19,258 nt of DNA from Azoarcus sp. Lineage in GTDB: Bacteria; Pseudomonadota; Gammaproteobacteria; Burkholderiales; Rhodocyclaceae. Shown here one piece after another: positions 7,886-15,465 of this stretch. The stretch lies in NCBI GenBank assembly GCA_031259795.1, contig JAIRLA010000165.1, positions 1 to 19,258 of the forward strand. Reading direction: 5' to 3'. Under the pieces are notes generated by a model, which made no database searches, had not been told where the DNA came from, and saw only the letters and a program-made list of their open reading frames with translations. The position numbers were made by a program, and so were the translations under genes. How positions within the stretch are numbered: the stretch's first letter is position 1; each line of letters opens with the position of its first letter.

Positions 7886-7973
7886 CGCAATCAAAACGGG
7901 GACGAGGCGCGAGACCACGGACGGGACAAACTGTGCGGCAAGACGGGAAAACGCGCCGACCGTTTTGATTGCG
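7886..7973. repeat. perfect 14-bp inverted repeat, 60-bp spacer
   Basis: CGCAATCAAAACGG (7886-7899) is matched by its exact reverse complement CCGTTTTGATTGCG (7960-7973). The arms are more AT-rich than the surroundings. The spacer is too short for a transposase gene. It could be the ends of a tiny non-autonomous element, a widely spaced protein-binding pair, or the base of an RNA hairpin. I see no flanking target duplication. Confidence 0.75.
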
Positions 7974-8068
7974 AAAACGTATGAAGCCCGCCCCGGTGAG
8001 CCTTGTCCCGCAACTCCAAAATGCAGCGCCGCGAAAAACGATCTTCTTTCCCCATGTTGCCAACGATG

Positions 8069-8097
8069 GATTCCGCCATCGGCCGATTCCGCCATCG
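8069..8097 (+). repeat. tandem 13-bp direct repeat
   Basis: GATTCCGCCATCG occurs at 8069-8081 and again at 8085-8097, with a 16-bp period. CGATGG (8064-8069) is inverted relative to CCATCG (8076-8081). It lies just before the AT-rich tract upstream of hns, so it could be an operator pair, but nothing ties it to a known regulator. Confidence 0.55.
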
Positions 8098-8223
8098 TCC
8101 ACATCTTGAAACAAAAAGTTTTGCATTTGGAAATAAATAATGGCAGAATCCCTCCTCAAGATACTTTCAAGCGGTGAGTCGTTGTGTCCGCGTTTCAGGA
8201 ACGGCAGCGCTCGGCGTGTATCT

Positions 8224-8244
8224 GTGACGTCATTGCAGTGACGT
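8224..8244 (+). promoter_or_regulatory. repeated GTGACGT motif upstream of hns
   Basis: GTGACGT occurs at 8224-8230 and 8238-8244, 14 bases apart; the first copy is part of the palindrome TGACGTCA. It lies 40-60 bases before the hns start codon, in the likely leader or promoter. It may bind a regulator. I cannot assign one. Confidence 0.35.
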
Positions 8245-8285
8245 TTTCAGCGATGGTTAATTCCAGACAACTCATGGAGAGCAAT

Positions 8286-8612
8286 ATGATCGACCTCGAA
8301 ACGATGCCCCTGCCCGAACTACGTACTTTACGGGCGCAAGTCGAAACGGAAATCCGCCGGCGCGGTTCCGCAACACAACGCCTGATCAAACGCGTGCAAA
8401 AATTGGCTGCGGATCAAGGGCTGTCGCTCAACGAACTGATCGCCGTCGCGGGCGGAGAGGGCGAATTGCCGTCGACTTCCCGTACCGGCTCTGTAATCAA
8501 ATACCGCAACCCGGTCAATCCCGGCCAGGGCTGGACGGGCCACGGTCGCAAACCGGGCTGGGTTGTCGAGTATCTCGCCAATGGCGGCACGCTGGAGAAG
8601 CTCGCGGTCTGA
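8286..8612 (+). CDS. H-NS family histone-like nucleoid-structuring protein
   Basis: This small DNA-binding protein (108 residues) is of the H-NS/MvaT-like silencer type common in betaproteobacteria. The N-terminal part (about 1-45) is helical with heptad-like Leu/Ile spacing, as expected for the oligomerisation region. A short linker follows. The C-terminal domain (about 70-108) has KYRNPVNPGQGWTGHGRKPG, whose GRKP core is the minor-groove-binding motif, followed by W92 and the VEYLANGGTLEKL helix. ATG 8286 was chosen because GGAG (8275-8278) sits 7 bases before it; an in-frame ATG at 8253 and a longer frame from 8184 lack such support. The gene is alone, after a long intergenic region and before a strong terminator. 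Such proteins usually silence AT-rich DNA and regulate themselves; this is inference here. Confidence 0.88.
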   Translation: MIDLETMPLPELRTLRAQVETEIRRRGSATQRLIKRVQKLAADQGLSLNELIAVAGGEGELPSTSRTGSVIKYRNPVNPGQGWTGHGRKPGWVVEYLANGGTLEKLAV

Positions 8613-8634
8613 AACGCCCAAACTCTCGCGCCGC

Positions 8635-8667
8635 AATGAAAAGCCCGGTTCTCCGGGCTTTTTCATT
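8635..8667. terminator. bidirectional rho-independent terminator
   Basis: GCCCGG (8643-8648), loop TTCT and CCGGGC (8653-8658) form a strong stem followed by five Ts (8659-8663). The left side carries four As, so the minus strand also gets a T-run. Flanking AATG/CATT extends the symmetry with one bulged T. It lies between the convergent hns and folB genes and can stop transcripts from both. Confidence 0.9.
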
Positions 8668-8745
8668 CTCTCCATGCCATCGGAGTGATTCTCCCCTGTT
8701 TTTCCTCTTATTCGCCGCGCCGCGCGTATTCCGTTCACATTCCGT

Positions 8746-9120
8746 TCACATTTCCCCGGCGGGCGCGCTGCTTGCGTCTCCGCGCTGTATATAAACGCCG
8801 ATCCGGCGCACGCCGCCCATCACGCCCAGTTTTGCAATCCGTATCCTGACCCAGGGCGCGGCAAACTTTTCGCACAACAGGTCGGCGACGAATTCTCCCA
8901 GCGTCTCAAGCAGGTTGAAATGCCGCCCGGCAAGCTCTTCCCGCATAGACGCAATCACTTTCGCGTAGTCGATCGTATCGGCGATATCATCCCGCGCCGC
9001 GGCGGTTTCCGGCAAGCCAAAGCTCAGATCGAATTCGACCGTCTGGGGCGCGACGCGCTCGCGGGAATAAATCCCGACCCAAGCGTCCAGCCGCAAGCCT
9101 TCGATAAAAATGAAGTTCAT
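8746..9120 (-). CDS. folB: dihydroneopterin aldolase
   Basis: This cytoplasmic folate-pathway enzyme cleaves 7,8-dihydroneopterin to 6-hydroxymethyl-dihydropterin and glycolaldehyde. The product has 124 residues from ATG 9120. An ATG directly upstream (9123) would add one Met, but GGGA in the leader is better spaced for 9120, and MNFIFIEG aligns with the usual FolB start. Expected features are present: VGIYSRER with the substrate-binding Glu, DTIDYAKV with the conserved Tyr, and the catalytic-type Lys in RIRIAKLGVMGGVRRIGVYI. The usual KPGA appears as KLGV, which I believe is common in betaproteobacteria. The gene is transcribed away from plsY and ends at the bidirectional terminator. Confidence 0.93.
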   Translation of the reverse strand: MNFIFIEGLRLDAWVGIYSRERVAPQTVEFDLSFGLPETAAARDDIADTIDYAKVIASMREELAGRHFNLLETLGEFVADLLCEKFAAPWVRIRIAKLGVMGGVRRIGVYIQRGDASSAPAGEM

Positions 9121-9133
9121 CATATTTCCCGAT

Positions 9134-9163
9134 TAGAATCGTGATTTTAGCCGCCTGATTCTA
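9134..9163. promoter_or_regulatory. inverted repeat in the folB/plsY divergent region
   Basis: TAGAATC (9134-9140) and GATTCTA (9157-9163) are perfect inverted 7-mers separated by 16 bases, inside the 82-bp region between the divergent folB and plsY starts. The spacing would suit a dimeric regulator on one DNA face or overlapping promoter elements. No regulator can be named. Confidence 0.35.
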
Positions 9164-9202
9164 GCTGCCTATCCGGCGGCGCGCACGCCTTACGGAGAAA
9201 CC

Positions 9203-9802
9203 ATGTCTGTCCAGACCTCTATTTTGTTACTTGGCGCCTATCTCATCGGCTCCGTGCCATTTGCCATTGTATCGAGCCGCCTTTTCAAGCTTCAGGATCC
9301 CCGCAGTTACGGTTCCGGCAACCCCGGCGCCACCAATGTCCTGCGCAGCGGCAGCAAGGCCGCCGCCGCCCTGACGCTGACGGGCGATTGCCTCAAGGGC
9401 TGGCTGGCGGTATGGGGCGCGGGCATGCTCGGTTTCGATCCTCTCACCGCCGCCCTGGCGGGCCTGGCCGCTTTCCTCGGCCACGTATTCAGCGTTTTCC
9501 TGCGCTTCAACGGCGGCAAGGGGGTCGCCACCGCGCTCGGCGTGTTGACCGGCATCGCCCCCATGGCCGCGCTCGTCTGCCTCGGCATCTGGTTGCTGGG
9601 CGCGGCGGCGAGCCGCTATTCGTCATTGGCCGCGCTCGCGGCGGCAGTGGCCGCGCCGGTCGCCGTCGCCCTCGGCAGCGGCGACATGGCGCTCGCCGGC
9701 GTCATGACCGCGATCGCCGCGATCCTGATCTGGCGGCACGCCGCCAACATCCGCCGCCTGCTGGCCGGCACCGAGGGAAAAATCGGCAATTGCAAGTCGT
9801 GA
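9203..9802 (+). CDS. plsY: glycerol-3-phosphate acyltransferase PlsY
   Basis: This is an inner-membrane acyltransferase of 199 residues that transfers an acyl group from acyl-phosphate to glycerol-3-phosphate, the first step of phospholipid synthesis. The three family motifs are present: [13 protein letters not shown] (16-28) with [14 protein letters not shown] (35-48), [18 protein letters not shown] (93-110), and the C-terminal [18 protein letters not shown] (178-195). Several hydrophobic segments fit the multi-pass topology. Ser97 stands where Pro is common. GGAG (9194-9197) precedes ATG 9203 by five bases. It diverges from folB and ends 24 bases from the convergent tsaD stop. Confidence 0.96.
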   Translation: MSVQTSILLLGAYLIGSVPFAIVSSRLFKLQDPRSYGSGNPGATNVLRSGSKAAAALTLTGDCLKGWLAVWGAGMLGFDPLTAALAGLAAFLGHVFSVFLRFNGGKGVATALGVLTGIAPMAALVCLGIWLLGAAASRYSSLAALAAAVAAPVAVALGSGDMALAGVMTAIAAILIWRHAANIRRLLAGTEGKIGNCKS

Positions 9803-9826
9803 TGCGGATTTGCCGGTGAAACGGTA

Positions 9827-10861
9827 TCAGGCGCGAGACGCCGCCGGGCTGGCGAGTTCGGCCAGCGGCCAGCGCGGCCTCACCCGGATGGCCGCCCCGC
9901 CCTGCGGCGTCTCCCCGCGCATCAGGCGTTGTGCGCCCGCGAAAGCAATCATCACGCCATTGTCGGTACACAGCGCCGGGGCCGGGTAATAGGCCCGCGC
10001 GCCAAGACGGCGCAAGGCGGCATCGAGCGCGGCGCGCAAGGCCGTATTGGCCCCCACGCCTCCAGCCACCACCAGGGCGCGCAGGCCGGTCTGTTCAAGC
10101 GCCGCCAGCGCTTTCGAGGTCAGGACCTCGATCGCCGCGCGCTGGAAATCGGCGGCCAGATCGGCGGCCCATTCCGTTTGCCAGTCCGGCGACGAAACAA
10201 TATTGAATACCGCTGTTTTCAGGCCGCTGAAACTGAAATCGAGATTGCCGGAATGCAGCATCGGACGCGGCAGCCGGAAACGCCCGCTTTGCCCGCGCAC
10301 GGCGAGCGCGGCCAATTGTGGCCCGCCCGGATAGCCCAGCCCGAGGATCTTGGCGGTTTTGTCGAAAGCCTCCCCGACCGCGTCATCCTGCGTTTCGCCA
10401 AGCAGTTCGTATTCCCCCACACCGGCGACCCGCATCAATTGGGTATGTCCGCCCGAGACCAGCAGGGCGGCGAATGGAAAAACCGGCGGATCATCGGAGA
10501 GTAGCGGCGAGAGCAGGTGTCCTTCGAGATGATGTACGGGCAAGGCCGGGATGCCGGCGGCCAGCGCCATCGCCTCGGCCACGCTCGCTCCGACCAGGAG
10601 CGCCCCGGCCAGGCCCGGCCCGGCGGTATAGGCGATCGCGTCGAGATCGGCGGCGGCGAGCGCCGCTTCGCTCAAGGTCTGGCGGATGAGGGCGGGCAGA
10701 AGGCGGATATGGTCGCGCGAAGCCAGTTCTGGAACGACGCCGCCATAGAGCGCGTGCAGATCGACTTGCGTATGCAGGGCTTGCGCGAGCAACCCGTCCC
10801 GGCTGTCGTAAATGGCGACGCCGGTTTCATCGCACGATGATTCGATCCCCAATATTTTCAT
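9827..10861 (-). CDS. tsaD: tRNA N6-threonylcarbamoyladenosine transferase TsaD
   Basis: This is the catalytic subunit (344 residues) of the TsaBDE machinery, which transfers the threonylcarbamoyl group from TC-AMP to A37 of ANN-decoding tRNAs in the cytoplasm. Kae1/ASKHA-fold motifs are clear: [15 protein letters not shown] at the start, metal-binding H111 and H115 in [19 protein letters not shown] (135-142), [20 protein letters not shown] (155-174), and [12 protein letters not shown] with the conserved Asp300. The frame extends ten codons upstream to 10891, but [14 protein letters not shown] is the normal family start. It diverges from rpsU, as in many proteobacteria, and converges on plsY. 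Confidence 0.96.
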   Translation of the reverse strand: MKILGIESSCDETGVAIYDSRDGLLAQALHTQVDLHALYGGVVPELASRDHIRLLPALIRQTLSEAALAAADLDAIAYTAGPGLAGALLVGASVAEAMALAAGIPALPVHHLEGHLLSPLLSDDPPVFPFAALLVSGGHTQLMRVAGVGEYELLGETQDDAVGEAFDKTAKILGLGYPGGPQLAALAVRGQSGRFRLPRPMLHSGNLDFSFSGLKTAVFNIVSSPDWQTEWAADLAADFQRAAIEVLTSKALAALEQTGLRALVVAGGVGANTALRAALDAALRRLGARAYYPAPALCTDNGVMIAFAGAQRLMRGETPQGGAAIRVRPRWPLAELASPAASRA

Positions 10862-10932
10862 TGCTCGTTCATGCCGCTCGCGGACAAACACCGGATTTTA
10901 CCCGCCCGCGCCAAAAAGCGTCCACGAGACTC

Positions 10933-10961
10933 TTGCCCGCCGTCCCGGTTCCACATATAAT
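10933..10961 (+). promoter_or_regulatory. sigma-70 promoter of the rpsU-dnaG-rpoD operon
   Basis: TTGCCC (10933-10938), an exact 17-bp spacer and a perfect TATAAT (10956-10961) lie 55 bases before the rpsU ATG. Transcription should begin near 10968, giving a leader of about 50 nt. Position, spacing and the downstream operon all fit. Confidence 0.75.
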
Positions 10962-11016
10962 TGCCGTTTTTTCCACCGTTACCGAACCCCACGGAACACA
11001 CGAAGAGGAAACAGGC

Positions 11017-11229
11017 ATGCCGGGTATCCGCGTCAAGGAAAACGAGCCGTTCGAGGTCGCCATCCGCCGCTTCAAGCGCACGATCGAAAAGACTGGCGTT
11101 CTCACCGAACTGCGCGCGCGCGAGTTCTACGAGAAGCCCACCGCCGAACGCAAGCGCAAGCTCGCCGCCGCGGTCAAGCGCAACCACAAGCGCCTGCGCA
11201 GCCAGATGCTCCCGCCAAAGTACTACTGA
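11017..11229 (+). CDS. rpsU: 30S ribosomal protein S21
   Basis: The 70-residue basic protein bS21 binds the 30S platform and helps initiation base-pairing near the anti-Shine-Dalgarno region. The sequence has the family pattern: [18 protein letters not shown] at the N-terminus, [14 protein letters not shown] in the middle, and a Lys/Arg-rich tail ending LPPKYY. AGAGGA lies about 8-9 bases before ATG 11017. It is the first gene of the macromolecular-synthesis operon. The GatB/YqeY-like gene that often sits between rpsU and dnaG in related bacteria is absent. Confidence 0.97.
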   Translation: MPGIRVKENEPFEVAIRRFKRTIEKTGVLTELRAREFYEKPTAERKRKLAAAVKRNHKRLRSQMLPPKYY

Positions 11230-11246
11230 ACAACCGATTCTCGCGG

Positions 11247-11324
11247 CGGACGCCGGTTCGCCGTCCGTGTCCGGGCAACACGGGTGAGCGCATTCTCCGG
11301 ATGCTCATCCGGCGTGGTGTTTTT
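11247..11324 (+). terminator. rpsU-dnaG intergenic hairpins, possible attenuator
   Basis: Two inverted repeats lie between the genes. The first is CGGACG (11247-11252) with CGTCCG (11262-11267). The second is CCGGAT (11297-11302) with ATCCGG (11307-11312), followed after a short gap by five Ts (11320-11324). In E. coli this gap has a partial terminator and an RNA-processing site that keep DnaG far below S21. Here the T-run is too far from the stem for a strong terminator, so partial attenuation or processing is inference. Confidence 0.4.
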
Positions 11325-11332
11325 CGCGTTCG

Positions 11333-13156
11333 ATGATTCCACAGTCCTTCATCCAGGATTTGCTTGCCCGTGTCGACATCGTCGATGTCGTCGAGCGTTA
11401 CCTGCCGCTCAAGAAAAGCGGGGCGAACTACTTCGCCTGCTGCCCGTTCCACAACGAAAAATCCGCTTCGTTTTCCGTCAGTCCTTCCAAGCAGTTCTAT
11501 CATTGCTTCGGTTGCGGCGCGCACGGCAACGCGATCGGCTTCCTGATGGAATACAACGGTATTTCCTATCCCGAGGCGATCGAAGAGCTTGCCCGCACCG
11601 TCGGAGTGCCGGTGCCCGACGACGGTCGCCGCGGCGCGGCGCACACGGACGAACGCCAGCAGCTTCTCGATGCGATGGACAAAGCGGCGAAGTTCTACCG
11701 CGACGCTCTCAAGGCATCGCCCGCGGCAATCAATTATCTGCGCCAGCGCGGCCTTTCGGACGAAATCGCCGCGCGTTTCGGCATCGGCCACGCCCCCGGC
11801 GAACAGCAGGCGCTGCGCAAAGCCTTCCCCGACTACGCCGCAAAACATCTTGCCACCGCCGGACTGGTGAAGGACGGCGACGACGGCAGACGGCGCGATT
11901 TTTTCTTCCACCGGATCATGTTCCCGATCCACGACCGGCAAGGACGCACCATCGCTTTCGGCGGCCGGGTGCTCGATGACGGCAAGCCCAAATACCTGAA
12001 CACGCCGCAAACTCCGCTGTTTGAAAAAGGGCGCGAACTCTACGGCTTCCTCCTCGCCCAGAAGGCCATCCGCAGCGCCGGTTTCGCTTTCGTGGTCGAA
12101 GGCTACATGGATGTCGTGGCGCTGGCCCAATTCGGACTGGAAAACGCGGTCGCCCCGCTCGGCACCGCGACCACCCCCCACCACATCCAGACGCTCCTGA
12201 AACAAACCGACCGCGTCGTCTTCTGTTTCGATGGCGACGAGGCCGGACGGCGCGCCGCATGGCGGGCGCTCGAAAACGCCCTCGCGGCGTTGCGCGACGG
12301 CGTGACCCTGGCTTTCCTCTTCCTGCCCCCCGAGCACGACCCCGACACCTTCGTGCGCGAAAACGGCGCGGACGCCATGCGTACAGCCGCCGCGCACGCC
12401 ACGCCGCTGGCGGATTTCCTGCTCGACAATCTCAAGCAAGATTGCAATCTCGCCAGCGCCGAGGGCCGCGCCCGCCTGGTACACGAGGCCCGTCCGCTCA
12501 TCACCCATATCCCGGAGGCGGCCGCGATCCTGCGCCTGCAACTTATCAAGGCCATCGCCAGCGCGAGCCACCTCACCCAAGCCGAAGCCGAACACGCTTT
12601 CGGCATCGCTCCGCCGCCATATGCGCGCGCGCCATCGCAATTCGGAAACGCCGCCCGCCCAGGCATGCAGCGCCCTCCCGCACGGCGGTCGCCGCCTTCG
12701 GCCATCTCGACACTGCTGCGCCTCGTGCTGCAATACCCGGCGCTGGCCGCGCGCCTGCCCATCGGCCTGGTTTCCGGCGACACCGCCGAAGGGCGCGCCC
12801 TGATCGCCATCATCGACCTGGCCAGCCTGGGCGAGCCTCTCGGCGGTCTCGGCGCCCTGCTCGAACGGTTCCGCGAATCCCCCTGCGGCGACACCCTGGC
12901 GCGGGTCGCCACCGAATTCCTCGACACCGAATTCGATCCGGCCGTGATCGAACGCCAGTTCGAGGACACCCTGCTCGGGCTGCAAATCGATGCCAACGAA
13001 CAGGAACAAGCCATGCTCCAGAAACACGTGGCGGCGATCTCGGGCGACGAACGCCTCCATCTGGCGCGTCGACTGGCGGGACTACTCCAGGAAAAAGAAG
13101 AGCTGCGCAGGAAAAGAAACACGCTGGCCGCCTCCACCTCTCCCGGGAACTCGTAG
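11333..13156 (+). CDS. dnaG: DNA primase
   Basis: This is the 607-residue replicative primase, which makes RNA primers at the fork with DnaB helicase. The N-terminal CHC2 zinc finger has C37, H40, C58 and C61 (ACCPFHNEK; FYHCFGCGAHGN). The RNA polymerase core and Toprim domain follow, with E256 in VVEGYMDVVAL, D300 and D302 in VVFCFDGDEAGRR, and HDPD at 335-338. The C-terminal third, after a linker rich in Pro, Ala and Arg near 425-450, is the helicase-interaction domain, ending in charged helices. ATG 11333 has only a weak ribosome binding site, which fits low DnaG output. It is the middle gene of the operon; the stop is 48 bases before rpoD. Confidence 0.97.
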   Translation: MIPQSFIQDLLARVDIVDVVERYLPLKKSGANYFACCPFHNEKSASFSVSPSKQFYHCFGCGAHGNAIGFLMEYNGISYPEAIEELARTVGVPVPDDGRRGAAHTDERQQLLDAMDKAAKFYRDALKASPAAINYLRQRGLSDEIAARFGIGHAPGEQQALRKAFPDYAAKHLATAGLVKDGDDGRRRDFFFHRIMFPIHDRQGRTIAFGGRVLDDGKPKYLNTPQTPLFEKGRELYGFLLAQKAIRSAGFAFVVEGYMDVVALAQFGLENAVAPLGTATTPHHIQTLLKQTDRVVFCFDGDEAGRRAAWRALENALAALRDGVTLAFLFLPPEHDPDTFVRENGADAMRTAAAHATPLADFLLDNLKQDCNLASAEGRARLVHEARPLITHIPEAAAILRLQLIKAIASASHLTQAEAEHAFGIAPPPYARAPSQFGNAARPGMQRPPARRSPPSAISTLLRLVLQYPALAARLPIGLVSGDTAEGRALIAIIDLASLGEPLGGLGALLERFRESPCGDTLARVATEFLDTEFDPAVIERQFEDTLLGLQIDANEQEQAMLQKHVAAISGDERLHLARRLAGLLQEKEELRRKRNTLAASTSPGNS

Positions 13157-13204
13157 TAGAATTTCGGGTTCTATACATTCTCCCGATCTTAACCGAGGAG
13201 TGCC

Positions 13205-15214
13205 ATGGCACGCGAAAAAGCCAAGGAGCCGCGCAAGAACAACACTGGCGGCAAGGGACGCAGCACCAGAGCCAGGGACGCGAAAGACAGGATCGCGCTG
13301 CTCGCCCCGGCAACCGAGGCCGCCCAGCAGATTCACGCCGAAGTCCGCCGCATGCAGCTCAAGACGCTGATTACGCTCGGCAAGGAACGCGGCTACCTGA
13401 CCTACGCCGAAATCAGCGACCATCTGCCCGACGACGTCGCCGATGCTGAACAGATCGAAGACATCATCTCCACCTTCAATAATCTGGGCATCCAGGTCTA
13501 TGACGCCGCCCCCGCGACCGAAGACCTGCTCATGACCGACAACGTCGCCAGCCCGGTCGACGAGGATGTCGCCGAAGAAGAAGCCGAGCAGGCGCTCTCC
13601 ACGGTCGATTCCGAATTCGGGCGCACCACCGACCCGGTGCGCATGTACATGCGCGAAATGGGCACGGTCGAACTCCTCACCCGCGAGGGCGAAATCGAAA
13701 TCGCCAAGCGCATCGAAGAGGGCCTGAAGCACATGGTGCAGGCCATCTCCGCCTGCCCGACCACCATCGCCGAAATGCTGGAAACCGCCGCCAAGATCAC
13801 GCGCGACGAAATGCGGATCGACGAAATCGTCGACGCGGTCATCGACACGGTGACCGACGCCGCCGAAACCACCGCCGAGGAGGCCGCCGCCGGCAAGATC
13901 GCCGAAACGGAAGCCGGCGAAGACAGCGGCGAAGAAGGCGACAGCGACGAAGCCGCCAACGACGACGGCGGAGCCGCCGCCAACGCCGCCTCGCTGGCGC
14001 AACTCAAGACCAACGCGCTCGCGCGCTTCGCCATCATCCACGACCACTACAAGAAGATGATGAAAGCGCTCGCCAAGGGCGGCTCGCAGAACAAAACCTA
14101 TCTCAAGCACCAGCAGGCCATCTCCGACGAATTGCTCGGCATCCGCTTCACCGCCAAGGCGATCGAGCGCCTGTGCGATTCCGTGCGCCAAATGGTCGAT
14201 CAAGTGCGCGGGCACGAGCGGCAAATCCTGCATCTGTGCGTCGACCGTTCCGGCATGCCGCGCCCGCATTTCATCAAGTCCTTCCCCGGCCACGAAACCG
14301 ATCTCGAATGGCTGCCGAACGAAATCGCCCTGAGCAAGCCCTACGCCTTCGCGCTCGGGCGCGCGCATCCCGCCATTTTCGAAGAGCAGCGGCAGCTGAT
14401 CGAGCTACAGGACAGACTCGGCATTCCGCTCAAGGAACTCAAGGACATCAACCGCCAGATGTCCACGGGCGAAGCCAAGATGCGCCGCGCCAAGCGCGAA
14501 ATGACCGAAGCCAACCTGCGGCTGGTCATCTCCATCGCCAAGAAATACACCAACCGCGGCCTGCAATTCCTCGATCTCATCCAGGAAGGCAACATCGGCC
14601 TGATGAAAGCGGTCGACAAATTCGAATACCGGCGCGGCTACAAATTTTCCACTTACGCCACGTGGTGGATTCGCCAGGCCATCACCCGCTCGATCGCCGA
14701 TCAGGCGCGCACCATCCGCATTCCGGTGCACATGATCGAGACCATCAACAAGATGAACCGCATCAGCCGGCAAATCCTCCAGGAAACCGGACAGGAACCC
14801 GACCCGTCCACCCTGGCCGAACGCATGGAAATGCCCGAAGAGAAAATCCGCAAGATCATGAAAATCTCCAAGGAACCGATTTCCATGGAGACGCCGATCG
14901 GCGACGACGACGATTCCCATCTGGGCGATTTCATCGAAGACACCGCGACTCTGGCCCCCGCCGAAGCCGCCACCTACGCCGGCCTGCGCGACGCCACCGC
15001 CGAAGTGCTCGACTCGCTCACCCAGCGCGAAGCAAAAGTATTGCGCATGCGTTTCGGCATCGAAATGAACACCGACCACACCCTGGAAGAAGTCGGCAAG
15101 CAATTCGACGTTACCCGCGAGCGCATCCGCCAGATCGAAGCCAAGGCGCTACGCAAACTGCGCCACCCCAGCCGTTCCGAAAAACTGCGCAGCTTCCTCG
15201 ACAACGACGCCTAG
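13205..15214 (+). CDS. rpoD: RNA polymerase primary sigma factor (sigma-70)
   Basis: This is the housekeeping sigma factor of 669 residues. A Lys/Arg-rich N-terminus (1-29) leads into region 1.1 (about 41-100). Region 1.2 is [20 protein letters not shown] (143-162). A non-conserved acidic stretch (about 218-258) lies in the usual insert between regions 1.2 and 2. Region 2 spans about 430-500, with [20 protein letters not shown] and the -10-melting segment [17 protein letters not shown]. Region 4 has [14 protein letters not shown] and the helix-turn-helix [18 protein letters not shown] (635-652). GAGGAG (13195-13200) sits four bases before ATG 13205. A TATACA at 13172-13177 could serve an internal promoter, but no matching -35 is evident. 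The tRNA starts 16 bases after the stop. Confidence 0.98.
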   Translation: MAREKAKEPRKNNTGGKGRSTRARDAKDRIALLAPATEAAQQIHAEVRRMQLKTLITLGKERGYLTYAEISDHLPDDVADAEQIEDIISTFNNLGIQVYDAAPATEDLLMTDNVASPVDEDVAEEEAEQALSTVDSEFGRTTDPVRMYMREMGTVELLTREGEIEIAKRIEEGLKHMVQAISACPTTIAEMLETAAKITRDEMRIDEIVDAVIDTVTDAAETTAEEAAAGKIAETEAGEDSGEEGDSDEAANDDGGAAANAASLAQLKTNALARFAIIHDHYKKMMKALAKGGSQNKTYLKHQQAISDELLGIRFTAKAIERLCDSVRQMVDQVRGHERQILHLCVDRSGMPRPHFIKSFPGHETDLEWLPNEIALSKPYAFALGRAHPAIFEEQRQLIELQDRLGIPLKELKDINRQMSTGEAKMRRAKREMTEANLRLVISIAKKYTNRGLQFLDLIQEGNIGLMKAVDKFEYRRGYKFSTYATWWIRQAITRSIADQARTIRIPVHMIETINKMNRISRQILQETGQEPDPSTLAERMEMPEEKIRKIMKISKEPISMETPIGDDDDSHLGDFIEDTATLAPAEAATYAGLRDATAEVLDSLTQREAKVLRMRFGIEMNTDHTLEEVGKQFDVTRERIRQIEAKALRKLRHPSRSEKLRSFLDNDA

Positions 15215-15230
15215 CGCATCCCGCTTTCCC

Positions 15231-15307
15231 GGGCCCATAGCTCAATTGGTCAGAGCAGCGGACTCATAATCCGTTGGTTGCAGGTTCAAGTCCTGCTGGG
15301 CCCACCA
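15231..15307 (+). tRNA. tRNA with CAT anticodon, probably tRNA-Ile2
   Basis: A complete 77-nt cloverleaf with encoded CCA. The acceptor stem GGGCCCA/TGGGCCC is perfect; the D arm GCTC/GAGC, the anticodon stem with loop CTCATAA, and the T arm GCAGG/CCTGC with loop TTCAAGT all pair. Anticodon CAT fits elongator Met or the minor Ile tRNA whose C34 becomes lysidine. C4-G69 and C5-G68, described as TilS identity elements in E. coli tRNA-Ile2, are both present, so I favour Ile2 reading AUA. It lies 16 bases after rpoD without its own visible promoter, so it may be processed from the operon transcript. Confidence 0.95.
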
Positions 15308-15346
15308 TGAATCAATAACTTACGAGACGGAAACATCTCGACGCCT

Positions 15347-15382
15347 GCCGTTCCCTCTCTCGCAAGCGGGAGAGGGAACGGC
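15347..15382. repeat. REP-like palindrome downstream of the tRNA
   Basis: GCCGTTCCCTCTC (15347-15359) pairs with GAGAGGGAACGGC (15370-15382) around a TCGCAAGCGG centre. It is a longer-stemmed relative of the palindromes in 121-975. It lies between the convergent rpoD/tRNA and spoT units and has no T-run. It could stabilise 3' ends or help terminate both transcripts. Confidence 0.75.
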
Positions 15383-15410
15383 AAACGACTGTGATTGAGG
15401 GATAGTCATC

Positions 15411-15450
15411 CGGCGGCGCTACGCGCCGAGTGGAACGAACTGGATTGCCG
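15411..15450 (+). repeat. truncated dispersed repeat copy
   Basis: This begins with the CGGCGGCGCT-AC-GCGCCG palindrome and TGGAACGAACTGGATTGCCG as in the copies at 524 and 5168. The right half with GCAATGACGAGG is missing, and the sequence runs into the 3' end of spoT 15 bases later. Confidence 0.7.
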
Positions 15451-15465
15451 CAGTTCAAGGCGGGC

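Larger units (their letters stand above)
7732..8285. other. long intergenic region between xerD and hns
   Basis: About 550 bases show no convincing gene on either strand. Short frames exist but have no start signals or recognisable products. Just after xerD, TCCGCC-ATG-GGCGGA (7742-7756) can form a small hairpin without a T-run. The region then holds a perfect 14-bp inverted repeat, a tandem 13-bp repeat, an AT-rich tract (about 8104-8150) and a repeated GTGACGT motif before hns; all but the AT-rich tract are listed separately. The size and structure suggest regulatory DNA for hns or a decayed gene. Confidence 0.6.

Noticed and set aside
7748..8177. Small frames in the xerD-hns gap (78 and 70 codons on plus, up to 136 on minus)
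   Set aside because: None has a credible ribosome binding site or recognisable product; they overlap each other, and the inverted repeat cuts through them.
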